Positions 49,002-57,858 of a stretch of 64,000 bases of DNA are shown one piece after another; position 1 is the stretch's first letter; each line of letters starts with the position of its first letter. The stretch comes from Listeria ivanovii subsp. ivanovii (lineage in GTDB: Bacteria; Bacillota; Bacilli; Lactobacillales; Listeriaceae): positions 2,650,001 through 2,714,000 of the forward strand of contig NZ_LT906478.1 of NCBI RefSeq assembly GCF_900187025.1, in the 5' to 3' direction. A program made the position numbers and the translations under genes. The notes beneath the pieces are model-generated. The model was not told the origin of the DNA. It saw only the letters and a program-made list of their open reading frames with translations, and made no database searches.

Positions 49002-49472
49002 TTACCAACGATAGTGTGCGAATGCTCTGTTAGCATCAGCCATTTTGTGTGTATCTTCGCGTTTCTTAACAGAAGCACCAGTATTATTGGCAGCATCCAT
49101 GATTTCGCGAGCAACACGTACTTCCATTGTTTTTTCTCCACGAAGGCGAGCATAATTTACTAACCAACGAAGACCAAGAGTAGAACGACGGTCAGCACGT
49201 ACTTCGATAGGTACTTGATAGTTAGCACCACCTACACGGCGAGCTTTAACTTCAAGAAGTGGCATAATGTTTTTCATTGCTTGTTCAAATACTTCCATTG
49301 GATCTTTACCAGTTTCTTGTGCAATGATATCGAATGCGGAATACAGGATAGCTTGAGACTTTCCACGTTTTCCGTCAACCATCATTTTATTGATTAAACG
49401 AGTTACTAGTTTCGAATTATAAATCGGATCTGGTAACACGTCACGTTTAGTAACAGGACCTTTACGAGGCAT
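49002..49472 (-). CDS. rpsG: 30S ribosomal protein S7
   Basis: 156 aa from ATG 49472 ([20 protein letters not shown]), after AAAGGAGGAT. Helical protein that nucleates the 16S head; [20 protein letters not shown] (about 78-97) and [17 protein letters not shown] C-terminal [11 protein letters not shown] are typical. Confidence 0.97.
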   Translation of the reverse strand: MPRKGPVTKRDVLPDPIYNSKLVTRLINKMMVDGKRGKSQAILYSAFDIIAQETGKDPMEVFEQAMKNIMPLLEVKARRVGGANYQVPIEVRADRRSTLGLRWLVNYARLRGEKTMEVRVAREIMDAANNTGASVKKREDTHKMADANRAFAHYRW

Positions 49473-49502
49473 CGGATATCCTCCTTTCATATTTTATAAG
49501 TA

Positions 49503-49916
49503 TTATTTTTTAGGTTTTTTCGTACCGTATTTAGAACGGCTTTGTCCTCTATTTTCAACACCAGCTGTATCAAGCGCTCCACGAACGATATGATAACGTA
49601 CCCCTGGTAAATCTTTTACACGTCCACCACGAATAAGAACAACACTATGTTCTTGTAAGTTGTGTCCAATACCAGGAATGTAAGCTGTTACTTCAATACC
49701 ATTACTCAAACGTACACGGGCATATTTACGAAGCGCCGAGTTAGGTTTTTTAGGAGTCATGGTACCAACACGAGTACATACGCCACGTTTTTGCGGAGAG
49801 TTAACATCAGTTAGTTCTCTTTTAAAACTGTTCAGGCCCTTGTTCAAAGCAGGTGATGTAGATTTTTTAATTTTAGATTGACGAGGTTTGCGTACTAATT
49901 GGTTAATTGTAGGCAT
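49503..49916 (-). CDS. rpsL: 30S ribosomal protein S12
   Basis: 137 aa from ATG 49916 ([15 protein letters not shown]), after AAGGAGG; a 12-codon upstream extension lacks a signal. The decoding-centre loops [11 protein letters not shown] and [15 protein letters not shown] keep the lysines whose change gives streptomycin resistance elsewhere, so a sensitive form is expected. First gene of the str operon. Confidence 0.97.
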
Positions 49917-50056
49917 GGGATAAATTCCTCCTTCCTTGTTTAGTAGTTCCACACATCCAGGTGGTTCATTTTTTCGGTAAAATAAAATGGCTGTAAGATC
50001 GACCTACAACGCTTTTTTATTTTCAGACCTCTGTTTATAGTAGAGGCACCTTGAAT

Positions 50057-50085
50057 ATAGTAACACCTTAAGCTGAAGATGTCAA
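50057..50085 (-). promoter_or_regulatory. Promoter of rpsL-rpsG-fusA
   Basis: Minus strand: consensus -35 TTGACA (50080-50085), 17 nt spacer, -10 TACTAT (50057-50062), giving a ~135 nt leader. Confidence 0.85.
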
Positions 50086-50170
50086 GATGGTTTTCGATAT
50101 AATCTACCATGGATATTGTTTGATTATTCACAATGATTGTATTAATATAAATTTAAAAAGGGTGATTGAG

Positions 50171-51558
50171 ATGGATTGGACAACTTTGTTAAATGGAAGA
50201 ACATTAGAGCGCGAAAGAACAACCAACGAAACTGATTTAAGAAATGTTTTTGAAAATGACTACCAAAGGATTATCTTAAGCGCTTCATTTCGCAGACTTC
50301 AAGATAAGACCCAAGTTTTCCCTTTAGAAAAGAATGATTTCATTCGAACTAGATTAACACACTCCTTAGAAGTATCAACTATTGCAAAATCTATGGGAAC
50401 GATGATTGGTACTAAGATTGTGCGAGATAAAATTGATTCAAAATTCACAGTAGAAAATATTCGCGAACTTTCCGACCTTTTAGCTTCAGCTGGATTACTT
50501 CATGATATCGGTAATCCACCTTTTGGCCATTTTGGCGAGACAGCAATAAGACAATGGTTTGCTAAAGAACTGCCTTCACTTACACTAGATAAAATTTTAA
50601 TAAATACTTATTTAGAAGAACAAATGTGTGAAGATTTTTTGAATTTCGAAGGGAATGCCCAAGTTCTACGGGTAGTTACTAAGCTTCATCAACTCTTTGA
50701 AAACAGCTATGGCATGAATTTAACTTCTGCTACGCTAAATTCATTTATCAAATATCCTGTTAATTCTTTACAAATAAATCCCATATTAAAAGTAAAAAAA
50801 TGGGATACTTTTACGCTGAAAAGGATATTTTTCAAAAAATCACAGAACAGACTGGAACTTTCGGTAACAGACACCCTGTCACCTTCTTACTAGAAGCAGC
50901 GGATGATATTAGCTATCTAATAGCCGATTTAGAAGATGCAGTAAAAAAAGGAATCCTGTCAATAGATAATCTTATAGAAGTATTGCAATCCGAAATTACT
51001 CCTCAAGATTATTTATTTAAAGAGTGTCTTGAAAAATTGCTACAAACTAAAAAAACTTGTATAAAAGAAATTTCTACATTTCAATCATGGTCTACAACAA
51101 AAGTAAGAGGGAAATTAATAAATTCTGTTGTAGAGAGTTTTTTCGATAACTATTCTGCAATAATTGCTGGTACTTTTGATAAAGCCTTATTAGAAACTTG
51201 TAAAGGGAAAGACTTAGCAAAAGCTCTAGAAAAGGCATGTCGCACACACGTTTTTACAGATAAACAAATTATTGCTTCGGAGCTTGCAGGCAAAAAAATC
51301 ATTTATGGCTTACTAGACCTTTTTGTTCCTGCCGTAATCTACTATGATTCTGAGTTTGCAGATCCTAACAAAGATGAATCTAAACGGTTAATAAAATTGA
51401 TATCTGACAACCACCTTTCTTCTTATTACAAATATTCAAAAAATAAAAACGAGAAGGAACAGCTTTATTTACGCTTATTATTAGTTACTGACTTTATATG
51501 TGGTATGACCGATACTTATGCAAAAGATTTATATCAAGAACTTAATGGCATCTATTAA
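50171..51558 (+). pseudogene. dGTPase-like HD-domain gene, frameshifted paralogue
   Basis: The ATG at 50171 (MDWTTLLNGRTLERERTTNE) is preceded by GGGTGA. The first frame has the complete HD active site (RTRLTHSLEVS, HDIGNPPFGHFGE) but leaves the family at an A7 tract (50794-50800), ending at 50893. The continuation (MGYFYAEKDIFQKI... HPVTFLLEAADDISYL) is in the next frame to 51558. One extra A restores a 462-aa protein collinear with the intact paralogue at 51603-53000. The two are clearly related throughout but well diverged, so this is not a fresh duplication. Confidence 0.8.
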
Positions 51559-51598
51559 AAAACAGCAATCTCAGAAATCAAACTGAGATTGCTGTTTT
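51559..51598. terminator. Bidirectional terminator between the dGTPase paralogues
   Basis: Perfect 16 bp repeat AAAACAGCAATCTCAG/CTGAGATTGCTGTTTT (51559-51574 with 51583-51598) with an 8 nt loop. It serves both convergent genes. Confidence 0.92.
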
Positions 51599-51602
51599 GC
51601 AT

Positions 51603-53000
51603 TTAACTAAGCCCATTCAACCGTTGATATAAATCTTTCGCGTAGCTGTCGGTCATGCCGCAAATGAAATCTGTTACGAGTAGTAGGCGGAGATATAGTT
51701 TCATCGTTTCGCTCTCACCTTCTGCATTTTTGCGGTAACAGCCTAGATAGTTGTCAGAAATCAAAGTTAGTAAGCGTTTGTCCTTAGCAGTTTGGCGTTC
51801 TGGTGTCTCACTATCATAATAAATGACTGCCGGGATAAAAGTTTCAAGTAATTTGGAAATTATCTCGTTTCCGGCGATTTCAGATTCGACGATGCCTTTA
51901 TCTTGGTAAATATAGGTAAATGAAAGACTTTGCAGAATTTGAACAAGTTGTTCTGCCTCAGAAGCATCAATTAGCGAATCATTGAAAGTTCCGGCCATTA
52001 TTGCTTCATAATTTGCGTAAAACACTTCAAGTGAGCGATTAATGAGCTGACCACGGACATTGGATGCCAGCCATTGTTGCACGATAAAACTTTCTTCTTG
52101 TCCTTCGTAGCGTTCGCTTTTTTTCTTGAGCTCGTTGTAACATGCAGCAGTAACTTTATTATGCTCTTCTATTTCTTCAAAACCTCTTAAAATTTGGGTG
52201 ATATTAACAATGCCTTTTTTTACGCCATCTTCTAGGTCAGCGTTGAGGTAAGCGATATCGTCTGCTACTTCGAGTAAATAAGTTAGCGGATGACGATTAT
52301 CTAATGCTTCCGTTGCTGTAGTTATTTCATTAAATAATGACTCATCTGCATAAAAATAGCCTAATTTTTTACTTTTGATTTGGTTTTTATTTATTTTTAA
52401 GGAAGAAACTGGATATTTTATGACAGCATTTATGGTTGCAAAAGTTAGATTCAGTCCATATTGATCGAAAAGATAATGCAGTTTTGACACGACACGAAGC
52501 ACCTGCGCGTTACCTTCGAAGTAATAAAAATCTTCTTTCATTTGCGGCGTTAAAATTTCGGCTAAACTTTTGTTTTTATAAGTGATTGTTGCTAGATTAT
52601 CTCGGAACCACTCGCGAATACTTTCTTCGCCGAAATGACCGAACGGCGGATTTCCCATATCATGTAAAAGACCTGCACAAGCCAGAATTTCCGGAATTTT
52701 ATCAGCATGGTCCTTTGTGAAATCTTCATCTAGCTTTTCTTCTTGAATCGTATGGGTTACCATGTTCCCCATTGACTTAGCAATTGTACTTACTTCCATT
52801 GAATGCGTTAGTCGTGTACGGACAAAGTCACTTTTTTCTAGTGGGAAGACTTGTGTTTTATCTTGTAAGCGACGAAATGATGCGCTCATGACGATTCGTT
52901 GGAAATCATTTTCGAATGCGCTACGTACATCGGTATTTTTAGAACGAGTGACACCTGATTCGCGGCGGCGTTTGTCATTTAGAAGTTTGTCCCATTTCAT
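51603..53000 (-). CDS. dgt: Deoxyguanosinetriphosphate triphosphohydrolase-like HD protein
   Basis: 465 aa. HD-superfamily dNTP triphosphohydrolase: SASFRRLQDKTQVFPLEKSD (about 39-58) gives substrate-site Arg/Gln residues, RTRLTHSMEVSTIAKSMG the first metal His, GLLHDMGNPPFGHFGEE the HD pair, and YLLEVADDIAYL the distal Asp. Removes triphosphate from dGTP or other dNTPs; such enzymes tune dNTP pools, and some act against phages. Intact, unlike its convergent paralogue. Start at 53000 lies 14 nt after the acetyltransferase stop. Confidence 0.88.
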   Translation of the reverse strand: MKWDKLLNDKRRRESGVTRSKNTDVRSAFENDFQRIVMSASFRRLQDKTQVFPLEKSDFVRTRLTHSMEVSTIAKSMGNMVTHTIQEEKLDEDFTKDHADKIPEILACAGLLHDMGNPPFGHFGEESIREWFRDNLATITYKNKSLAEILTPQMKEDFYYFEGNAQVLRVVSKLHYLFDQYGLNLTFATINAVIKYPVSSLKINKNQIKSKKLGYFYADESLFNEITTATEALDNRHPLTYLLEVADDIAYLNADLEDGVKKGIVNITQILRGFEEIEEHNKVTAACYNELKKKSERYEGQEESFIVQQWLASNVRGQLINRSLEVFYANYEAIMAGTFNDSLIDASEAEQLVQILQSLSFTYIYQDKGIVESEIAGNEIISKLLETFIPAVIYYDSETPERQTAKDKRLLTLISDNYLGCYRKNAEGESETMKLYLRLLLVTDFICGMTDSYAKDLYQRLNGLS

Positions 53001-53014
53001 TTATATCACGTCCT

Positions 53015-53494
53015 TTATAGGTTACTTAATTTTTCCATTTCTATTTTTGAAAGTCTATGTACGGTCCATTCTGCCATTTTTTCTGCACCGATTTTATTAT
53101 AAAAATCCATACCTGATTTATTTTCGTTGAGGCACCACCATTCAAACCTACCACAATCCCGCGACAAGGCGAGCTTTGAGAGGTACTTAAAAAACTGTGT
53201 TCCAAAACCTTTACCGCGCATTTCGGGAATAATGTAAAGATCTTCTAGGTAAAGTCCTTTTTTACCTAACAAGGTGGAGTAATTATGAAAGAATAGCGCG
53301 AACCCCACAGATTGGTCTTCATATTCCGCAATAATGACTTCCGCTACTTTTTGATTAAAAAGAGTATCACGCAACCCGGCCTCTGTTGCAACTACATCTT
53401 GCCCAATTCCCTCATGTTTTGCAAGTTCTAAAATATAATGGAGAATTAGTGCGCTGTCGAATTCTGTCGCATTTCGAAAAGTTAGTTTGGACAT
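53015..53494 (-). CDS. GNAT-family N-acetyltransferase
   Basis: 159 aa. GNAT fold with acetyl-CoA loop MRGKGFGTQFFKYLSKLA (about 92-109; the R/Q-x2-G-x-G/A element is RGKGFG), preceded by strand LYLEDLYIIPE and followed by WWCLNENKSGMDFYNKIGAE. The pattern FEWWCLNEN and LYLEDLYI are typical of spermidine/spermine acetyltransferase-like members; substrate not proven. Likely cotranscribed with dgt. Confidence 0.85.
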   Translation of the reverse strand: MSKLTFRNATEFDSALILHYILELAKHEGIGQDVVATEAGLRDTLFNQKVAEVIIAEYEDQSVGFALFFHNYSTLLGKKGLYLEDLYIIPEMRGKGFGTQFFKYLSKLALSRDCGRFEWWCLNENKSGMDFYNKIGAEKMAEWTVHRLSKIEMEKLSNL

Positions 53495-53649
53495 TCGGAA
53501 ACTCCTTTTAGTTTTATTTTAAGTATAAGCTAGTGTGTCCGATGTATCAAACAAAAAAAGCACTCACACTAGTTCTATCCTTCCAAAAGTTTAGAAATTT
53601 ATCACGAGGGAAAAATGATAGAAACTTAAAATTAGGAGGGGTAATTCAA

Positions 53650-55113
53650 TTGATTAAAAAAATAGTTTGGGCAAGTTTTTCTTTGGTATTAGTTTTATTT
53701 TCGTTTCCAGTAGTTAGCACAGCTGCAACCTCAGGGGATTTCGAATATACTGTAAATGGAAATGAAGCCACCATCACGGACTACACTGGAACAATTACAG
53801 ATGTAACTATTCCTGCAACTATTGGAGCTAATAACGAATATACTGTTACTTCCATCGGTAATGGGGCTTTTTATTCAAAAGGGTTAACTGCGGTTACTAT
53901 TCCAGATTCTGTCAAAACCATTGGGGATGGGGCTTTTACGATTAATTCACTGCAACAACTTGTATTGCCAAATTCTGTACAATCTATAGGTATAAACTCC
54001 TTTAGCGTCAACCAACTCGAGACAATATCCCTCTCAACCTCACTAGAAAATATACCTCGTTTTGCTTTCTTAGCCAACAAATTAAAAAGCGTTGAAATAC
54101 CTGCAAATGTAACAAGTATTGATGCTTCTGCATTTGAAAACAATTATATTACTGACATAACTATCCAAAATCCTAATATCCAACTTGCATACCAAGCTTT
54201 TGCTGCCCAAACTATTTTAAGCAAATTGATTGTCCCAAGCGATAATACCTTACCATTAAAAAACTACATTCATTTCAACGATGCATCTTCGCAATTAACA
54301 ATGGACAATTTAACAGTGACTGATTTAGCTGATGGTGTTACTTATGATTCTACCAAAAATGCATTAGTCTTCACAGCAGAACCACTAGAATCCACCTTCT
54401 CGCTTTACACCGGAACTAATCGTTATGATTCTTATTATGATATTTCTGAATATGGCCCTTCTGGAAAACCAATCATCTTATTTGAATATACCAAACCTGT
54501 CATCGCCACTTATAAAGATGAAACTGGTACAGAGCTCGCTAGTTCGACAAGAATAGATGGAAGTATCGGTGACGCATATACTTCTACTCCAAAAACGATA
54601 GACGGATTCACATTAAAGGAAACTACTGGTAATCCTACTGGCCAATTCACAAATACAACTCAAAATATAAGTTATATTTATGAAAAAGACCCGATTCAAA
54701 ACGGAACGGTAACTGTGACGTATCAAGATGAATCTGGCAACTCACTAGTACAAGATACTACTTTAACTGGAGAAGTTGGTAGTACTTATCAGACGGAAAG
54801 TAAAAATATTACAGGCTATCAACTAACAAAAGTAGATGGTAATGAATCTGGCACGTTTAGCTCCAACCAAACAATTGTCACTTACGTATATGAAAAAATA
54901 ACTAGTGACGAGAATAATTCAAATGGTCCGGGCGAGACAACGAATAATAATTCAACAAATGCAGAAGATGCTGACTCCCCATCCACAACTACTCAAATGA
55001 AAGCAAGTAATAGTACGCTTCCAAAAACAAGTGACTCAAGTGATAATTTTCTTTTTGCAGTAGGTGGGTTACTTACAGCATTGGCGATGGGAATATTGTT
55101 TTTCAGAAGGTAG
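53650..55113 (+). CDS. LPXTG surface protein with BspA-type LRRs and MucBP repeats
   Basis: 487 aa from a TTG at 53650, 8 nt after AGGAGGGG; the open frame extends 39 codons upstream but without a signal, and the signal peptide (IKKIVWASFSLVLVLFSFPV, cleavage after STA) begins right here. Then LRR_5/BspA-like repeats (DVTIPATIG, VTIPDSVKTIGDGAF, about 45-190), two MucBP domains (about 295-360 and 372-432), a Ser/Thr/Asn-rich linker, sortase motif LPKTS (457-461) and a membrane anchor with RR tail. Probable adhesin covalently attached to peptidoglycan. Confidence 0.88.
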   Translation: MIKKIVWASFSLVLVLFSFPVVSTAATSGDFEYTVNGNEATITDYTGTITDVTIPATIGANNEYTVTSIGNGAFYSKGLTAVTIPDSVKTIGDGAFTINSLQQLVLPNSVQSIGINSFSVNQLETISLSTSLENIPRFAFLANKLKSVEIPANVTSIDASAFENNYITDITIQNPNIQLAYQAFAAQTILSKLIVPSDNTLPLKNYIHFNDASSQLTMDNLTVTDLADGVTYDSTKNALVFTAEPLESTFSLYTGTNRYDSYYDISEYGPSGKPIILFEYTKPVIATYKDETGTELASSTRIDGSIGDAYTSTPKTIDGFTLKETTGNPTGQFTNTTQNISYIYEKDPIQNGTVTVTYQDESGNSLVQDTTLTGEVGSTYQTESKNITGYQLTKVDGNESGTFSSNQTIVTYVYEKITSDENNSNGPGETTNNNSTNAEDADSPSTTTQMKASNSTLPKTSDSSDNFLFAVGGLLTALAMGILFFRR

Positions 55114-55120
55114 CTTATTA

Positions 55121-55162
55121 AAAGAAGCAGGTAAGCCAATTAAACTGGCTACCTGCTTCTTT
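55121..55162. terminator. Bidirectional terminator between the two LPXTG genes
   Basis: Stem AAAGAAGCAGGTA-GCCA with TGGC-TACCTGCTTCTTT (55121-55138 with 55146-55162; one bulged A), 7 nt loop, A-rich and T-rich flanks. Confidence 0.9.
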
Positions 55163-56860
55163 CTATGCTTTTTTCTTTTTACTTAAAATGTATAATCCAG
55201 CAAAACAGAAAAGAACTCCCACTAATATTATTGGTTTCACTAATGTATCTCCTGTTTTTGGTAAACTTTCTTGCACTATTACTTGTTGTTCTGATTCCGA
55301 CACAGAAAAATCAGATTGTACGCTTTCACGATCCCTTATAGTCGTTTTATCAGTTGAGTTCGGACTGTTTCCTCCTGGAAGTACAGGATTTTCTGGATTA
55401 ACAGCTGATTTTGATTCGATATGGACAATAACTTTTTTCGTTACATCAGAACCCTTTACGCTTAGAGTGACAGTATAATCTCCTGGGGTAGTGAAATCGA
55501 CAACATCTGTAAAATCGGTTGTTATTGTATACTTATCCGGAGTTACAGTGGCATCAATATCTGTTAAAAATTCTGTTTCAGTTTTAGATGTGCCTTCTTC
55601 ATAGCTAATTTCTTGTTTGCTTTCTATAATAACTGGTGTTTTTGTGATGTGTACATTGACTTTTTTCGTTACATTCGTCCCTTCTATTTGTAAAGTTACT
55701 AAATAATCTCCTGGAACTGCAAAATCAACGACATCCATAAAATCGCTTGATATTTTATCCCAATAAGGTGTTACTTTAGCATCGATATCTTTTAGAAATT
55801 CTGCTTCAGTCTTGCTTGTTCCTTCTTCATAACTGATTTCGGACGCACTTTCTAGTGTAACTGTTCCTGCTTGATAAGGAATTGTCATTGTTCCTGTGAA
55901 TAAACCATCCTCACTCATAAAGGAATAACTCAAGTCTCCTTGTGTAGCAGTTAAATTAGTCCATGTAATTGTTCTAGTATTTCCATCATAAACCCCACCT
56001 TGCCCAGGTGTGATTTGCTCAACTGGATTTCCGAATTTGTCTAATAAATCAGCTGGTAAAGTATAAATAAGTTTTCCACTATAAGCAATTTGTTTTGTTT
56101 CCACAGGTTTTTGGGAAGTCGCATTATACGTCACATTATCTGGAATTGTGCTGATATCCTTTAGTTGGTTTCCTTGAACATAAAGACTTGTTAATGCAGG
56201 ATTTTTATTAACATCTATACTGGTAAGCTTATTATTCCTAAGGTCTAACCTCGTTAAATCTGCACTGGCACTAACATCTATACTAGTAAGATAATTATCA
56301 GCAAAATCAAGTGTCCTTAAGTCCGGATTATTACTAAGGTCTAGGTGACCAGTCAAGCTACCGTATTCTCCAAAAAAAGTAACTAGCTTAGTATTTTTAC
56401 TAAGGTCTATCGTAGTAAATAAATTAGCATAAGCATTAAGAAAAGTTAATCCTGTCAAATATTCAATTCCCGACGTATCTTCAATATCGTAATTTCCACA
56501 CTCAAGAACTGTTAACTCAGCTAATTTCTCTTCAGATACTTCATCTTCAACATCCTCGCCAAAAGATTCAGAAACCGCAAGAGCTAGATTTTCGTCTGGA
56601 AACCAGTCTTCATAAGTCATGCTCGTATCTTGTGCCGCTTTGGTTATTTGTACATTTTTCTCAATTTCTTTATTATCAACAGCTTTTCCCGAACCCGCTA
56701 TTTCTTTAGTGTCCGTCTCAGTAGAAACAGTTTGATTTTCAGAGTTAGTTCCTTTTGCAGATAAACTAGCCTGTGTCTCTGCATGTACAGCAATTATTGA
56801 TAAATTACTTATAAATGTGACTGCTAGAACAGATACGACGACAAATCTAGATAGCTTCAT
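55163..56860 (-). CDS. Internalin-like LPXTG surface protein (LRR plus two repeated Ig-like domains)
   Basis: 565 aa from ATG 56860, after GAAGGAG (a TTG 6 codons earlier overlaps the binding site). Signal peptide to about HAETQ. A Thr/Lys-rich region, then FPDENLALAVSESFGEDVED, the cap typical of Listeria internalin-type LRR proteins. A short LRR block follows (LTFLNAYANLFTTIDLSKN onwards, about 140-240, roughly five repeats). Two near-identical ~75-residue repeats (ISYEEGTSKTE..F, VPGDY.VTL) of bacterial Ig/DUF5011 type end before sorting signal LPKTG (533-537). Likely host- or surface-binding protein. Confidence 0.87.
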   Translation of the reverse strand: MKLSRFVVVSVLAVTFISNLSIIAVHAETQASLSAKGTNSENQTVSTETDTKEIAGSGKAVDNKEIEKNVQITKAAQDTSMTYEDWFPDENLALAVSESFGEDVEDEVSEEKLAELTVLECGNYDIEDTSGIEYLTGLTFLNAYANLFTTIDLSKNTKLVTFFGEYGSLTGHLDLSNNPDLRTLDFADNYLTSIDVSASADLTRLDLRNNKLTSIDVNKNPALTSLYVQGNQLKDISTIPDNVTYNATSQKPVETKQIAYSGKLIYTLPADLLDKFGNPVEQITPGQGGVYDGNTRTITWTNLTATQGDLSYSFMSEDGLFTGTMTIPYQAGTVTLESASEISYEEGTSKTEAEFLKDIDAKVTPYWDKISSDFMDVVDFAVPGDYLVTLQIEGTNVTKKVNVHITKTPVIIESKQEISYEEGTSKTETEFLTDIDATVTPDKYTITTDFTDVVDFTTPGDYTVTLSVKGSDVTKKVIVHIESKSAVNPENPVLPGGNSPNSTDKTTIRDRESVQSDFSVSESEQQVIVQESLPKTGDTLVKPIILVGVLFCFAGLYILSKKKKA

Positions 56861-57213
56861 AATTTCGTTCTCCTTCAATAATCAATTTAATAATAATGGC
56901 TACTAATTTTAGTGCTTTTTTAATATACCCGTGAAACTAGCAAGTCAATCTCAATAAAATACACTATAAAAATGCAAGCAATTCAACTGAATGAATTACT
57001 TGCATTTATTATTGATAATTTTATCATTTTAATAAAGTTAGAACAATAATGAATTCAAGTTCCCTATAAAATAAAATGATATTTTTGTCTATTTTGTGAC
57101 TTTTTTACTGAAAAACCAAGATTTATATGGCTATTTTTCCTATTAAATGTAAATACTATTCTTTCCCTCCGAAAATCTATATGCATAGATTTCTAGGTTT
57201 TAACTTATGAAAA
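56861..57213. other. A/T-rich intergenic region with one inverted repeat
   Basis: 353 bp without a gene. It holds a hairpin, ATGCAAGCAATTCA with TGAATTACTTGCAT (about 56972-57005, one mismatch), that may act as a terminator for the epimerase gene or mark the border of the accessory block. I see no recognisable PrfA box (TTAACA-N2-TGTTAA) or sigma-B promoter. Confidence 0.5.
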
Positions 57214-57858
57214 TTAACTTTTTAATATTTGGATGCAAGCAGTTTTTTCTTGTGACCTAAAGAAGTAAGAGCCAGCAACTAAAATATCTACACCTGCTTG
57301 TTTACAGCGTTCTGCGCTTGCTTCATTTATACCACCATCTACTTCTATTACATAATTAGCTCGATGGTTACGACGCCAGTTATCTAAATAGCGGAGATTT
57401 TCTACTGTAGTTGGAATGAATGACTGCCCACCAAATCCTGGATTAACGGTCATCTGCAAAACTAAATCTACATCCCCTAAAATAGAATCAAGTGCATTTG
57501 CCGGGGTACCAGGATTAAGTACTACTCCCGCTTTACAACCAGCTTGTTTGATTTGTTGAATAACGCGATGAATATGCGGTGTAGCTTCGATATGCACAGA
57601 AATAATATGAGCTCCTGCATTCGCAAATTTTTCGATATAATTTTCTGGATTGGCAAGCATTAAGTGCACATCTAGTGGTATTGTAGCTGTTTTTGCAATT
57701 TGAGCAACCATGTCAATTCCAAAAGTTAAGTTTGGTACGAAATGACCATCCATCACATCAATATGCAAATAATCTGCACCTGCAAGTTCCGCTTCTTTAA
57801 TCGAGTTTGCCATGTTCATATAATCAGCAGCTAATAAAGACGGCGCAACGAATGTCAT
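57214..57858 (-). CDS. rpe: Ribulose-phosphate 3-epimerase (copy 1)
   Basis: 214 aa TIM barrel. [36 protein letters not shown] with the metal-binding HxD (His/Asp at about 33-35), [26 protein letters not shown] and [10 protein letters not shown] form the full epimerase signature. Interconverts ribulose 5-phosphate and xylulose 5-phosphate. Overlaps the transketolase stop by 4 nt. Last gene of the polyol/pentose operon. Confidence 0.93.
   Translation of the reverse strand: MTFVAPSLLAADYMNMANSIKEAELAGADYLHIDVMDGHFVPNLTFGIDMVAQIAKTATIPLDVHLMLANPENYIEKFANAGAHIISVHIEATPHIHRVIQQIKQAGCKAGVVLNPGTPANALDSILGDVDLVLQMTVNPGFGGQSFIPTTVENLRYLDNWRRNHRANYVIEVDGGINEASAERCKQAGVDILVAGSYFFRSQEKTACIQILKS

Noticed and set aside
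50800-51558. A separate 252-aa gene downstream of a truncated dGTPase
   Set aside because: Its ATG lies in the middle of the conserved dGTPase sequence and no binding site precedes it; it is the C-terminal half of one broken gene.
53533-53649. Upstream 39-codon extension of the MucBP surface protein
   Set aside because: It would place a charged segment before the signal peptide; the AGGAGGGG site and TTG at 53650 give a normal signal peptide.
56861-57213. PrfA box upstream of the internalin-like gene
   Set aside because: I looked for TTAACA-N2-TGTTAA or close variants and found none in this stretch.
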